A stretch of DNA of 64,000 nt from Zunongwangia pacifica. GTDB taxonomy: Bacteria > Bacteroidota > Bacteroidia > Flavobacteriales > Flavobacteriaceae. A program made the translations under genes and the position numbers. The notes beneath the pieces are model-generated. The model made no database searches. It was not told where the DNA came from and saw only the letters and a list, made by a program, of their open reading frames with translations. Positions within the stretch are counted from its first letter, which is position 1. The number at the start of each line of letters is the position of its first letter. Positions 44,864 to 52,668 of the stretch are shown piece after piece. The DNA is taken from assembly GCF_023499215.1 (NCBI RefSeq), contig NZ_JAKHSK010000008.1, positions 91,915-155,914 of the forward strand, given 5' to 3'.

Positions 44864-45640
44864 CTATCTTAAATCTTCTTTAATACGTTCTCTTAGTTCC
44901 TCATTACTTTCAAACATAGTAAATTCTCCATCCCGTATGTAAGAAATTTGTCCGGTCTCTTCACTCACCACCAGTGCCAAAGCATCGGTTTTTTCAGTAA
45001 TTCCAACGGCAGCACGATGTCTTAATCCAAATCGAAGCGGAATCGATCTATCATTAGAAACCGGTAAAATTACCCGTGTTGCGGTTACTTTATTTTCTTC
45101 AATAACCATCGCGCCATCATGTAAAGGGCTATTTTTAAAGAAAATCGATTCGATGATAGGCTGGTTAAGCTCAATATTCATCTCGTCCCCGCTATTTTTT
45201 ACGAAATCTAATTTTGTACTCCTTTGGATTACGATTAATGCGCCTGTCTTGTTGCGTCCCATAGATTCACAGGCATCTACGATCACATCTATATTAGTAG
45301 CACCATCATCAGAATCGTTACGGGTAAATTTTAAATTTCTGAAAAATCGGCCATTATAGGTAATATTTGCCGAGCCGATCATTAACAAAAATTTCCTTAT
45401 TTCTTGCTGAAAAACAACAATTAAAGCAAACATTCCTACCCCTACAAACTGGTCTAAAACGCTACTTAAAAGCTCCATTTGGAGTAACTGCGTAAGTCGC
45501 CAAACCAGATAGATAATCACGATCCCAATAAAAATATTTACGGCTACCGTACCCCTTACCAGTTTATAAACATTATATAGTAGGAGTGCGATAAGAACAA
45601 TATCGAGAATATCCAGGAAGCGAATACTTAAAATATCCAA
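44864..45640 (-). CDS. cdaA: Diadenylate cyclase CdaA
   Basis: Makes c-di-AMP from two ATP. The 258-residue membrane protein has three N-terminal helices (residues ~10-85) and a DAC domain with the hallmark DGA (SPLHDGAMVI) and RHR (LRHRAAVG) motifs and the following SEETGQISYIRDG. This is the CdaA (membrane) class rather than DisA. The initiation codon is TTG, giving MDILSIRFLDILDI as in other flavobacterial CdaA. It lies 37 bases downstream of folP, a conserved pairing in this phylum. c-di-AMP usually controls potassium and osmolyte transport and cell-wall homeostasis. Confidence 0.92.
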   Translation of the reverse strand: MDILSIRFLDILDIVLIALLLYNVYKLVRGTVAVNIFIGIVIIYLVWRLTQLLQMELLSSVLDQFVGVGMFALIVVFQQEIRKFLLMIGSANITYNGRFFRNLKFTRNDSDDGATNIDVIVDACESMGRNKTGALIVIQRSTKLDFVKNSGDEMNIELNQPIIESIFFKNSPLHDGAMVIEENKVTATRVILPVSNDRSIPLRFGLRHRAAVGITEKTDALALVVSEETGQISYIRDGEFTMFESNEELRERIKEDLR

Positions 45641-45677
45641 ATTTGCAAGGTTTTATGTAAAAATAGAAAATAAAAGA

Positions 45678-46502
45678 TTATTTGTTGAAATGCGCTACTA
45701 ATTTTATAGTCTCCATGGCTTCTTTAACATCATGAACCCTTAAAATAGAAGCTCCTTTGGTAAGTGCCAAAGTATTAAGAACCGTAGTGCCATTAAGCGC
45801 TTTAGTTGGCTTGATGTTTAAGGTTTTATGGATCATTGTTTTTCTTGAAATACCAATCAAGACAGGAAGTTTAAAACTAGAGAAAAGATTAGCTTTTTTA
45901 AGTAATTCAAAATTTTGATCGATTGTTTTGGCAAAACCAAAGCCGGGATCTAAAATTAGATCGTTAATGCCTAACGCTCTTGCTTCTTTAATTTTTTCTG
46001 AAAAATAATAGGTGATATCGCTTACCAGATCTTCATATTCGGTTAGTTGTTTCATGGTTTTTGGGGTGCCGCGCATGTGCATCATAATATACGGAACCTG
46101 ATATTGGGCAATTACAGGCATCATTTTTTCGTCTAGATTTCCGGCAGAAATATCATTAATCATTGCGACTCCGGCTTCAATAGCTTCTGCCGCAACTTTA
46201 CTTCTAAAAGTATCCACAGAAATTAAAATTTCGGGAAATTCCGCTACCAAAAGTTCTATGGCAGGTATTACCCGGTTTAATTCTTCGTCCTCGGCCACAT
46301 CATTGGCATCTGGCCGACTGCTATAGCCGCCGATATCGATAAATGTAGCGCCCTGTTTCAGCATTAATTCGGCTTTTTTGAGAATATCGCTTTCTGTTTG
46401 CGTTCTACTGTGTTCAAAAAAAGAATCGGGCGTGATATTTAATATTCCCATCACTTTGGGAGAAGAAAGATCGATAAGCTTGCCTTTGCAATTGATCATC
46501 AT
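45678..46502 (-). CDS. folP: Dihydropteroate synthase
   Basis: FolP joins p-aminobenzoate to dihydropterin pyrophosphate in folate synthesis and is the sulfonamide target. The 274-residue TIM barrel shows MGILNITPDSFFEHS, FIDIGGYSSRPDA, LISVDTFRSKVA, MINDISAG, ILDPGFGFAKT and PVLIGISRKTMI. It is the first gene of folP-cdaA. Its start region is head to head with the DUF1599 gene, and the two 5' ends nearly touch or overlap. Confidence 0.95.
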   Translation of the reverse strand: MMINCKGKLIDLSSPKVMGILNITPDSFFEHSRTQTESDILKKAELMLKQGATFIDIGGYSSRPDANDVAEDEELNRVIPAIELLVAEFPEILISVDTFRSKVAAEAIEAGVAMINDISAGNLDEKMMPVIAQYQVPYIMMHMRGTPKTMKQLTEYEDLVSDITYYFSEKIKEARALGINDLILDPGFGFAKTIDQNFELLKKANLFSSFKLPVLIGISRKTMIHKTLNIKPTKALNGTTVLNTLALTKGASILRVHDVKEAMETIKLVAHFNK

Positions 46503-46593
46503 GCCATTAGAAGTTTTAAAATTTAAGGCAGTTCAAAATAATTTTGACCAGCTGGAATATTTGCCCGAAATTTACGCAAATTACCACGGTTTT

Positions 46594-47142
46594 ATGCAAG
46601 ATACCTCCAAACAATACGATGCGGTAATCGAAATCTGCCGCAGTTTGTTTAACCAGAAAATGAAAGATTATGGCTGTGCATGGCGAATTTTGAGATTGCC
46701 TTCGCTAACCGATCAGATTTTTATCAAAGCGCAGCGAATACGTAAACTTCAGGAAAACGCAGTAAGAAAAGTAGATGAAGATGAAAAATCTGAATTTATA
46801 GGCATCATCAATTATTCGATCATGGCACTTATTCAGTTGGAAAAAGGAATTGCAGATCAGCCAGATTTGGGAGCAGATGAAGCAACAAAACTTTATGACG
46901 AAAAGATTACGGCTACCAAAGAATTAATGATGAATAAAAATCACGATTATGGCGAAGCCTGGCGTGATATGCGTATAAGTTCGTTAACCGATTTAATTCT
47001 TCAGAAGTTATTGCGTGTAAAGCAAATTGAAGATAATAGCGGGAAAACTTTAGTAAGTGAAGGCATCGATGCCAACTATCAGGATATGATTAATTATGCG
47101 GTATTTGCCATGATTCATTTTGCTGAAGCTGAAGAAAAATAA
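46594..47142 (+). CDS. DUF1599 protein (nucleotide-modification-associated type)
   Basis: A 182-residue protein containing two related ~80-residue repeats: YDAVIEICRSLFNQKMKDYGCAWRILRLPSLTDQIF and ATKELMMNKNHDYGEAWRDMRISSLTDLIL. The internal duplication is characteristic of DUF1599, a Bacteroidota family placed in Pfam with nucleotide-modification-associated domains; the fold is thought to be MazG-like. I start at the ATG 46594 (MQDTSKQYDAV) because the family begins there. An in-frame ATG at 46501 would add 31 residues and overlap the folP start by two bases. Function unproven. Confidence 0.8.
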   Translation: MQDTSKQYDAVIEICRSLFNQKMKDYGCAWRILRLPSLTDQIFIKAQRIRKLQENAVRKVDEDEKSEFIGIINYSIMALIQLEKGIADQPDLGADEATKLYDEKITATKELMMNKNHDYGEAWRDMRISSLTDLILQKLLRVKQIEDNSGKTLVSEGIDANYQDMINYAVFAMIHFAEAEEK

Positions 47143-47166
47143 TATTCAAAAATCACCAATATTACG

Positions 47167-48261
47167 ATGAAGTTATTAGTGAAATTCGCCCGTATTTTTG
47201 TAGGGGTACTTTTTATTTTTTCAGGATTTATAAAACTGAATGATCCTTTAGGATTCTCTTATAAACTTCAGGAATATTTTTCGCCAGAGGTTTTAGATTT
47301 AGACTTTCTATCCCCTTTTACACTCGTAATTGCTATCTTAATTTGTGTGTTTGAGCTGGTTTTGGGAATAATGCTGCTTATTGGGTATTTACCTAAATTT
47401 ACGGTGTGGAGTTTGCTGTTAATGATCATATTCTTCACATTCCTTACCTTTTATTCGGCTTATTTTAATAAAGTAACCGATTGTGGTTGTTTTGGTGACG
47501 CGATCCCACTTACACCCTGGCAAAGTTTTACGAAGGATCTCATATTGCTGGTTTTTATTCTACTATTGTTTTTTAATAAAAAGATGATTACTCCGGTTTT
47601 TGTTCCTGCGAGCCATCGTTGGATCATTTTCCTAAGTTATATGCTTTGTTTTCTATACGCCTATTATGTTTTAATGCATTTGCCGGTTATCGATTTTAGA
47701 CCTTATAAAGTAGGAAATAATATCCCAGAGCTTCGTGATATTCCTGAAGATGCTGCGACAGATGTTTTTGAGTATCACTGGAAATTTAAGGTGAACGGTG
47801 AAGAAGAAGTAGTGGTGACCGATGGAAGTTACCCACAGCATGAAGGGGAGTTTATTGAAGTAAATACTAAGATGATCAAAGAAGGTTATGTGCCACCCAT
47901 CCATGATTTTCAGATTTTAGATCATGGAGAAGATATTACGACCAAAATTCTTGAGTCCGAAAAAGTTTTGCTTATTGTTGCTTACGATTTAAATCTTACC
48001 GAGAAACAAGGCTATGAAGCCATTAAATCTTTAGAAAGAGAAGCCAATAGTAAAGGGTATAAGATTATTGGATTAACAGCTTCAGGAGAGGATTTAAAAT
48101 CTCAGATAAAAGAGGAATTCGATCTTGATTTTCCTTTTTATCAAACCGATGCCACCGCACTTAAAACAGTGATACGTGCCAATCCAGGAATTTTAGTTTT
48201 GGAAAAAGGGACGATAACACAAAAAAAGCACTGGTCAGACACTTCAGCTATAAAATTATAA
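47167..48261 (+). CDS. BT_3928-family DoxX/thioredoxin-like membrane protein
   Basis: A 364-residue protein: a DoxX/MauE-type four-helix membrane domain (about residues 5-165; GVLFIFSGFIKLNDPLGFSYKL and a DCGCFGDAIPLT loop with two cysteines between helices) and a C-terminal extracytoplasmic domain with a thioredoxin-like layout (VLLIVAYDL, YKIIGLTAS, NPGILVLEKGTI) lacking a CxxC motif. The BT_3928 family is restricted to Bacteroidota. The cysteine loop suggests a redox role, possibly quinone-linked disulfide chemistry, but this is inference. It is 24 bases after DUF1599 and before tpiA. Confidence 0.82.
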   Translation: MKLLVKFARIFVGVLFIFSGFIKLNDPLGFSYKLQEYFSPEVLDLDFLSPFTLVIAILICVFELVLGIMLLIGYLPKFTVWSLLLMIIFFTFLTFYSAYFNKVTDCGCFGDAIPLTPWQSFTKDLILLVFILLLFFNKKMITPVFVPASHRWIIFLSYMLCFLYAYYVLMHLPVIDFRPYKVGNNIPELRDIPEDAATDVFEYHWKFKVNGEEEVVVTDGSYPQHEGEFIEVNTKMIKEGYVPPIHDFQILDHGEDITTKILESEKVLLIVAYDLNLTEKQGYEAIKSLEREANSKGYKIIGLTASGEDLKSQIKEEFDLDFPFYQTDATALKTVIRANPGILVLEKGTITQKKHWSDTSAIKL

Positions 48262-48342
48262 GCAAATTCTAAAAAGTCTTAGAAGATTAATAAAAAGCTA
48301 CAAAAGCCTTTACGACAAAGGGCTTATGTGTGATCGAATCGG

Positions 48343-48350
48343 TATATTTG
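48343..48350 (+). promoter_or_regulatory. Promoter -7 box for tpiA-prmA
   Basis: TATATTTG matches the -7 consensus, 42 bases upstream of the tpiA ATG. No exact TTG -33 is apparent. Confidence 0.45.
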
Positions 48351-48392
48351 TAGAGATCAGCTTAAAATTTAAACAATTTAGAACATTAAATT

Positions 48393-49145
48393 ATGAGAAA
48401 AAATATTGTAGCCGGAAACTGGAAAATGAACAACGACCTGGCACAAACCCAGGAACTAATTGCAGATCTTAAGAAACAAATGTCTGGTGAGCCAAAAGCA
48501 ACGGTGATGGTAGCGCCAACATATACCAATTTATATCCTGCATTCGAGGCTTTAAAAAATACTCCAATAATCGTTGCAGCGCAGAATATGCATCAAAATG
48601 CTAAGGGAGCTTTTACCGGAGAAATTTCCGCAGCAATGCTTAAAAGTGTTGGTGTAGAAACGGTAATTTTAGGACACAGTGAGAGACGTGCCTATTTTAA
48701 AGAATCTAATGAGCTTCTTGCTGAAAAAGTAAATACCGCTTTAGAAAATGATATGACTGTAATTTTTTGCTTTGGTGAAGAATTAGAAGATCGTAAAGCC
48801 GATAAGCATTTTGATTTGGTTGAAAGTCAGCTTAAAGAAAGTTTATACCATCTTTCTAAAGAGAGCTGGAAAAATATTATCCTTGCCTACGAGCCGGTTT
48901 GGGCTATTGGTACAGGAGAAACTGCATCACCAGAGCAAGCTCAGGAAATGCACGCATTTATTAGAAAGAGTGTTGCAGGTGCTTACGGAAGCGAAATTGC
49001 AGAAGATGTTTCTATCCTTTACGGCGGTAGTTGTAAGCCTGGAAATGCTAAAGAGATCTTTGCAAACAAAGATGTAGATGGCGGTTTAATTGGTGGAGCA
49101 AGTCTTAAGGCAGAAGACTTTTTAGCAATCGTGAACTCGTTTTAA
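48393..49145 (+). CDS. tpiA: Triosephosphate isomerase
   Basis: Glycolytic isomerase of dihydroxyacetone phosphate and glyceraldehyde 3-phosphate. The 250-residue TIM barrel contains the lysine in AGNWKMNND, the catalytic histidine in LGHSERRAYF, the catalytic glutamate in AYEPVWAIGTGETASPEQA and the phosphate-binding LYGGSCKPGNA and GGLIGGASL. prmA begins two bases after the stop. Confidence 0.96.
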   Translation: MRKNIVAGNWKMNNDLAQTQELIADLKKQMSGEPKATVMVAPTYTNLYPAFEALKNTPIIVAAQNMHQNAKGAFTGEISAAMLKSVGVETVILGHSERRAYFKESNELLAEKVNTALENDMTVIFCFGEELEDRKADKHFDLVESQLKESLYHLSKESWKNIILAYEPVWAIGTGETASPEQAQEMHAFIRKSVAGAYGSEIAEDVSILYGGSCKPGNAKEIFANKDVDGGLIGGASLKAEDFLAIVNSF

Positions 49146-49147
49146 TA

Positions 49148-49981
49148 ATGGCATCGAATTATCTAGAATTTCAGTTTAAAATAAATCCGCCAGTTCCTGC
49201 TTCAGAAATATTAGTTGCTGAATTGGGAGCGTTGGGATTTGAAAGTTTTGTGGAAAATGAAGATGGCATAACAGCATATATCCTTAAAGATGAATTTCAG
49301 GACGATATGCTGGCTGAGGTTCAGATATTAGATTCTGATGAATTTGAAATCTCCTATTCTTCTTCTGAAATACAACAGGTAAATTGGAATGAAGAATGGG
49401 AGAAAAATTTTCAGCCCATTGTGGTTGATGATATTTGTAGTGTACGCGCACCTTTTCATCCAAAACCAGAAACCGAGTTTGATATTGTTATTGAACCAAA
49501 AATGAGTTTTGGTACCGGGCATCATGCCACCACGCATATGATGATTCAGTTTATTCTGAAAAACGACTGGAAAGGAAGGTCTGTTTTGGATATGGGCTGC
49601 GGAACCGGAGTTTTGGCCATTTTAAGTGCTCAGAAAGGAGCAGCTCCCGTTGAAGCTATAGATATTGATAACTGGTGTTATTTAAACACCCTGGAAAATA
49701 TCGAACGTAATAATGTTCCCGATATTACCGTTAAAGAAGGTGGAGCAGAGCTGCTGGGTGAAAAAAAATATGATGCTATAATAGCGAATATTAACCGTAA
49801 TATATTGCTGAATGATATGCAAAAGTATGTTTCGGTCCTACAACCTGGTGGTGATTTGTATTTAAGTGGATTCTATAAAGAAGACATCCCGATTATTCAG
49901 GAAGCTTGTGAAAAGCTTGGATTAAAATTTCAGGAAAACCTTGAAAAAGATCAGTGGGTGGCGGTAAAGTTTTCTTTATGA
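49148..49981 (+). CDS. prmA: Ribosomal protein L11 methyltransferase
   Basis: PrmA trimethylates ribosomal protein L11. The 277-residue protein has an N-terminal L11-binding domain (LEFQFKINPPVPASEILVAELGALGFESF), the linker EEWEKNFQPI, and a SAM domain with FGTGHHATTHMM, motif I VLDMGCGTGVLAILSA and the motif IIANINRNILL. It is co-transcribed with tpiA. Confidence 0.94.
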   Translation: MASNYLEFQFKINPPVPASEILVAELGALGFESFVENEDGITAYILKDEFQDDMLAEVQILDSDEFEISYSSSEIQQVNWNEEWEKNFQPIVVDDICSVRAPFHPKPETEFDIVIEPKMSFGTGHHATTHMMIQFILKNDWKGRSVLDMGCGTGVLAILSAQKGAAPVEAIDIDNWCYLNTLENIERNNVPDITVKEGGAELLGEKKYDAIIANINRNILLNDMQKYVSVLQPGGDLYLSGFYKEDIPIIQEACEKLGLKFQENLEKDQWVAVKFSL

Positions 49982-50002
49982 GAGTTTTAACTTGATTTTT
50001 TG

Positions 50003-50010
50003 TATTTTTG
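50003..50010 (+). promoter_or_regulatory. Promoter -7 box for clpS
   Basis: TATTTTTG lies 29 bases before the clpS ATG. The -33 element is not clear. Confidence 0.4.
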
Positions 50011-50039
50011 CAAAGTATCTGAATCAAAATTAATACCCT

Positions 50040-50309
50040 ATGAGTACCCAAGAAGAAGTATTAGAGAAGGTAGAGACCAAGGTAGACAAAGAAAACGAGA
50101 TTGTTTTATATAACGACGATTATAACACTTTTGATCATGTAATTGAAACGTTGATCTATGCCTGTGATCACACCCCAGAACAGGCCGAACAATGTTCTAT
50201 TTTGGTACACTATAAAGGAAAATGTACCGTTAAAACAGGTGCTTTTGATGATCTTAAACCAAGATGTTCTAAGCTTTTGGATGCCGGTTTGAGTGCAGAA
50301 ATTGTATAA
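50040..50309 (+). CDS. clpS: ATP-dependent Clp protease adaptor ClpS
   Basis: ClpS delivers N-degron substrates to ClpA/ClpC-ClpP. The 89-residue protein has the core LYNDDYNTFDHVIETL with the conserved asparagine and aspartate of the N-end-binding site, HTPEQAEQCSILVHYKGKCTVKTG and the C-terminal GLSAEIV. Size and motifs fit. It is the last chromosomal protein gene before the tRNA-Arg insertion point. Confidence 0.93.
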   Translation: MSTQEEVLEKVETKVDKENEIVLYNDDYNTFDHVIETLIYACDHTPEQAEQCSILVHYKGKCTVKTGAFDDLKPRCSKLLDAGLSAEIV

Positions 50310-50448
50310 GTTGAAATTGGTAAATTACCGCATGAATTATTTTTAATAAAGAAATCTGTTATTCCTTAAGCATTAATGTTTTATCATTTTGTGCTGTTTT
50401 TTCTTCAAAAAAAGTTTCAAAAAGTTTTTCCGAATCTAAAATAAAGAA

Positions 50449-50456
50449 TATATTTG
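50449..50456 (+). promoter_or_regulatory. Promoter -7 box for tRNA-Arg
   Basis: TATATTTG lies 39 bases before the tRNA. A -33 TTG is not evident. Confidence 0.45.
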
Positions 50457-50495
50457 CACCCGCTTAAGACATTTGGCTTAAGCGAAACAAATTAA

Positions 50496-50569
50496 GGCCT
50501 CGTGGCGCAACTGAATAGCGCATCTGATTACGGCTCAGAAGGTTGCAGGTTTGAATCCTGCCGAGGTCA
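50496..50569 (+). tRNA. tRNA-Arg (anticodon ACG)
   Basis: A 74-base cloverleaf with acceptor arms GGCCTCG/CGAGGTC (one G-T pair), discriminator A, anticodon stem TCTGA/TCAGA with loop TTACGGC (anticodon ACG) and T-arm GCAGGTTTGAATCCTGC. It is intact, although mobile-element DNA begins at or just after its 3' end; the antisense strand of its 3' half encodes the recombinase C-terminus. Confidence 0.94.
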
Positions 50570-52082
50570 CTTGATGGGACAAATTCAAAAATGATGAATT
50601 TGTCCCTTTTTTATTTCCTTTTAAGTCTTTGTTTATCAGTGTGATATACTTGATTGCTTCATTAACTCGGGTGGTTCGATATTCAAATCCGTCAAAAGTC
50701 AGATTTTCAGGAAAGACCGAACCAATGATCTTTCTTTTCTGTATAGTATTCCCAGATTGATAGAGAATATTAAGCTTGGATAGATTGCTGATAGCCTTAT
50801 CCCACAGGGGTTCCACGTTTTGCGTGTCTGTAATCGAACTTGTGAGTTTGGCTTCCAGCCTGTTTATTTTTTTATCGGCATCCGCTTTCATAATTCGGTA
50901 ATCATCCGCTTCAATATCACCACATAAAAGCAGTTCCCTGGCTTTACTCAGTTTATTATTTTCATCCTGTAAACGGATTTTGAGTTGTTGTATATTTCCG
51001 ATCCTGTCTCTGGTTTTTGATTTATATACGGAAGTAATGACTTCTTTAAATAGGTTGAGCCTAGGGATGGAATACACATATTTCTCGATTTCAGAAACCA
51101 TCCTATCGTTCATATACTCCGCTTTTTGTCTGAATTTACAGCCACCGGAGCAATGGTAGTAATAGTAATATTTGGAACGCCCTTTGGATTTACTACTAGT
51201 TAACATACGCCCGCAGTCTGGACAAACGACAAAACCGCGTAAGGGATAGCGGTCATCTACTTTTATTTTAGTCCGCATTATTTTTTTACGACCGTCGAGC
51301 ACATCCTGAACATCATAGAACAAAGCTTCAGATATCAAGGGTTCGTGTTGCCCCATCACCAGTTGACTTTCTTCATCTTTGTATTTAGGAATAAATATTT
51401 TACCGCAATACATAGGATTACGGATAGCTGTCCAGAAATTATTTTTACTGCATTTAAGCCCTTTTTCTCTAGCTGTTTTCCATATTTGTTCGGTGCTAAA
51501 AGTGTTTTTTGCCAATTCTTTGAATACCCATTTCATTATGTCACTCTGGACTTTCCTTGGCGCAATATATTTTCTACCACTCTCATCAATTTTGTTTTTA
51601 TAACCGATTGGAGCAAGGCCCATCCAGCGTCCTTCTTTTTTAGCCCTTCGCATCCCATGAAAGGTATTTAGAGCTCTTCTGTCATTTTCCACTTCAGGAG
51701 CAGCCAGATAAAAGGCGAGCATCATTTTATTTTCAGGGATTGATAAATCAAGTGGTTGTTCTACTGCCTGCGGTTCTACCCCCAATCTTCTCAAAGTGCC
51801 GATCATCTGATAAGCATCTCCTGCATTCCGGCTGAACCTGTCCCATTTGGTAAACAATATCAAATCGGACTGCCCTCTAGATTTACGAAGGATATTTAGC
51901 AGTTTTGTCCAGGAAGGACGTTTAAAGGTTTTCGCCGAATGATCCTCATAAATCACTTTTCGTACCTGAATATGGTTGATTTCACAATACTTTCGCAAAC
52001 GCTCTTCCTGATCCCGCTGTGAGTAGCCTTTGTCGGCCTGTTCATCCGTGCTTACCCGTATATATAAATCTGCAATTTTCAT
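50535..52082 (-). CDS. Large serine recombinase (integrase)
   Basis: A 515-residue site-specific recombinase. The resolvase-type catalytic domain has Ser11 in YIRVSTDEQ and arginines in KWDRFSRN. The Recombinase domain (GMRRAKKEGRWMGLAPIGYKN onward), a zinc ribbon (CPDCG and CSGGC) and a C-terminal coiled-coil follow. This is the large serine recombinase class that excises and integrates ICEs without a tyrosine integrase. The last ~12 codons and the stop lie within the tRNA-Arg gene (antisense), so the C-terminus KPATF is supplied by the target. A hairpin at 50576-50612 is also inside the reading frame. The protein would have a different C-terminus after excision. Confidence 0.93.
   Translation of the reverse strand: MKIADLYIRVSTDEQADKGYSQRDQEERLRKYCEINHIQVRKVIYEDHSAKTFKRPSWTKLLNILRKSRGQSDLILFTKWDRFSRNAGDAYQMIGTLRRLGVEPQAVEQPLDLSIPENKMMLAFYLAAPEVENDRRALNTFHGMRRAKKEGRWMGLAPIGYKNKIDESGRKYIAPRKVQSDIMKWVFKELAKNTFSTEQIWKTAREKGLKCSKNNFWTAIRNPMYCGKIFIPKYKDEESQLVMGQHEPLISEALFYDVQDVLDGRKKIMRTKIKVDDRYPLRGFVVCPDCGRMLTSSKSKGRSKYYYYYHCSGGCKFRQKAEYMNDRMVSEIEKYVYSIPRLNLFKEVITSVYKSKTRDRIGNIQQLKIRLQDENNKLSKARELLLCGDIEADDYRIMKADADKKINRLEAKLTSSITDTQNVEPLWDKAISNLSKLNILYQSGNTIQKRKIIGSVFPENLTFDGFEYRTTRVNEAIKYITLINKDLKGNKKGTNSSFLNLSHQVTSAGFKPATF
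50576..50612 (+). terminator. Terminator hairpin after tRNA-Arg, within recombinase 3' end
   Basis: Arms GGGACAAATTC/GAATTTGTCCC, nine-base loop, then T6. On the plus strand it terminates tRNA-Arg; on the minus strand it is part of the recombinase coding sequence. It lies at the inferred element boundary. Confidence 0.75.
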
Positions 52083-52144
52083 CGTTCCAAAGTATTAAGG
52101 TTGTTCCATCTAACAGCCTGATTCCGTTTATAAATATACGAAAT

Positions 52145-52303
52145 TCAGGCAGGTTTTGCCAGATACTGATCTACAACAATATCCGCTATTTCATACATAA
52201 AGTCCAGGATAACTTTCACCTGTTCCGCTGTTACTTCTATACCGTCTTCTTTCAATAGTGCTATTGCTTTTTCCGGCGGAATTCTCTTTACTTCATTTTC
52301 CAT
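52145..52303 (-). CDS. Small 52-residue accessory protein
   Basis: The frame runs ATG at 52303 to TGA at 52145 and encodes MENEVKRIPPEKAIALLKE followed by a mostly helical acidic sequence ending YLAKPA. The start is preceded by GCGGAGGTGTAAG, an unusually good Shine-Dalgarno for this phylum, with normal spacing. It sits between the recombinase gene (62 bases) and a terminator that ends the tra transcript, so it is likely expressed with the recombinase. Small helical proteins next to recombinases are often directionality factors, but nothing here identifies it as such. It is below 60 codons and easily missed. Confidence 0.7.
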   Translation of the reverse strand: MENEVKRIPPEKAIALLKEDGIEVTAEQVKVILDFMYEIADIVVDQYLAKPA

Positions 52304-52327
52304 CTTACACCTCCGCTTTAAAACAGC

Positions 52328-52348
52328 AAAAGCCCCGAAGGGCTTTGT
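52328..52348 (-). terminator. Terminator at the end of the tra operon
   Basis: On the minus strand the stem AAAGCCC/GGGCTTT closes a TTCG tetraloop with C-G closure, followed by TTTTGCTGTTTT. It separates the tra genes from the 52-residue gene and the recombinase. Confidence 0.7.
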
Positions 52349-52369
52349 ACCGAAAAATTAATTCATTCT

Positions 52370-52663
52370 CTACCCATCGCTTTCGGGAAAGTAAATTTTA
52401 CTCCCCCTGTTTTTATTAAATGAGGGTTCATACCGTATATACCCGTAGGCACTCAGATCCTTTACACATTTATGATAGGTCATGGCAGATGATATTTTTG
52501 CAATCTTCATAATGTCATAACTAAATGCCACTATCGGATTGCTATTACCCATCTGCGCCCTATACTCCAACAGGGCAGCATATATTCCTATATGTGTAAT
52601 GCTGATACGGCCATCCTGCTCAATAGCCGTAAAAAAGTCAGATAAAGGCTTTAACTGTTCCAT
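52370..52663 (-). CDS. Small winged-helix-like protein of the element
   Basis: A 97-residue protein whose sequence (IGIYAALLEYRAQ, then SYDIMKIAKISSAMTYHKCVKDLSAYGYIRYEPSF) has the spacing of a winged helix-turn-helix, with the recognition helix around SSAMTYHKCVKDL and a wing ending at RGSKIYFPE. It ends in ESDG. It would bind DNA, possibly regulating the tra genes, but no family name can be given with confidence. It is the penultimate gene of the tra transcript before the terminator, 5 bases downstream of the DUF3945-like gene. Confidence 0.7.
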   Translation of the reverse strand: MEQLKPLSDFFTAIEQDGRISITHIGIYAALLEYRAQMGNSNPIVAFSYDIMKIAKISSAMTYHKCVKDLSAYGYIRYEPSFNKNRGSKIYFPESDG

Positions 52664-52668
52664 ATCCT

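Noticed and set aside
50570..52082. Possible stand-alone insertion sequence around the recombinase
   Set aside because: No terminal inverted repeats or transposase are seen; the gene fits better as the integrase of the ICE.
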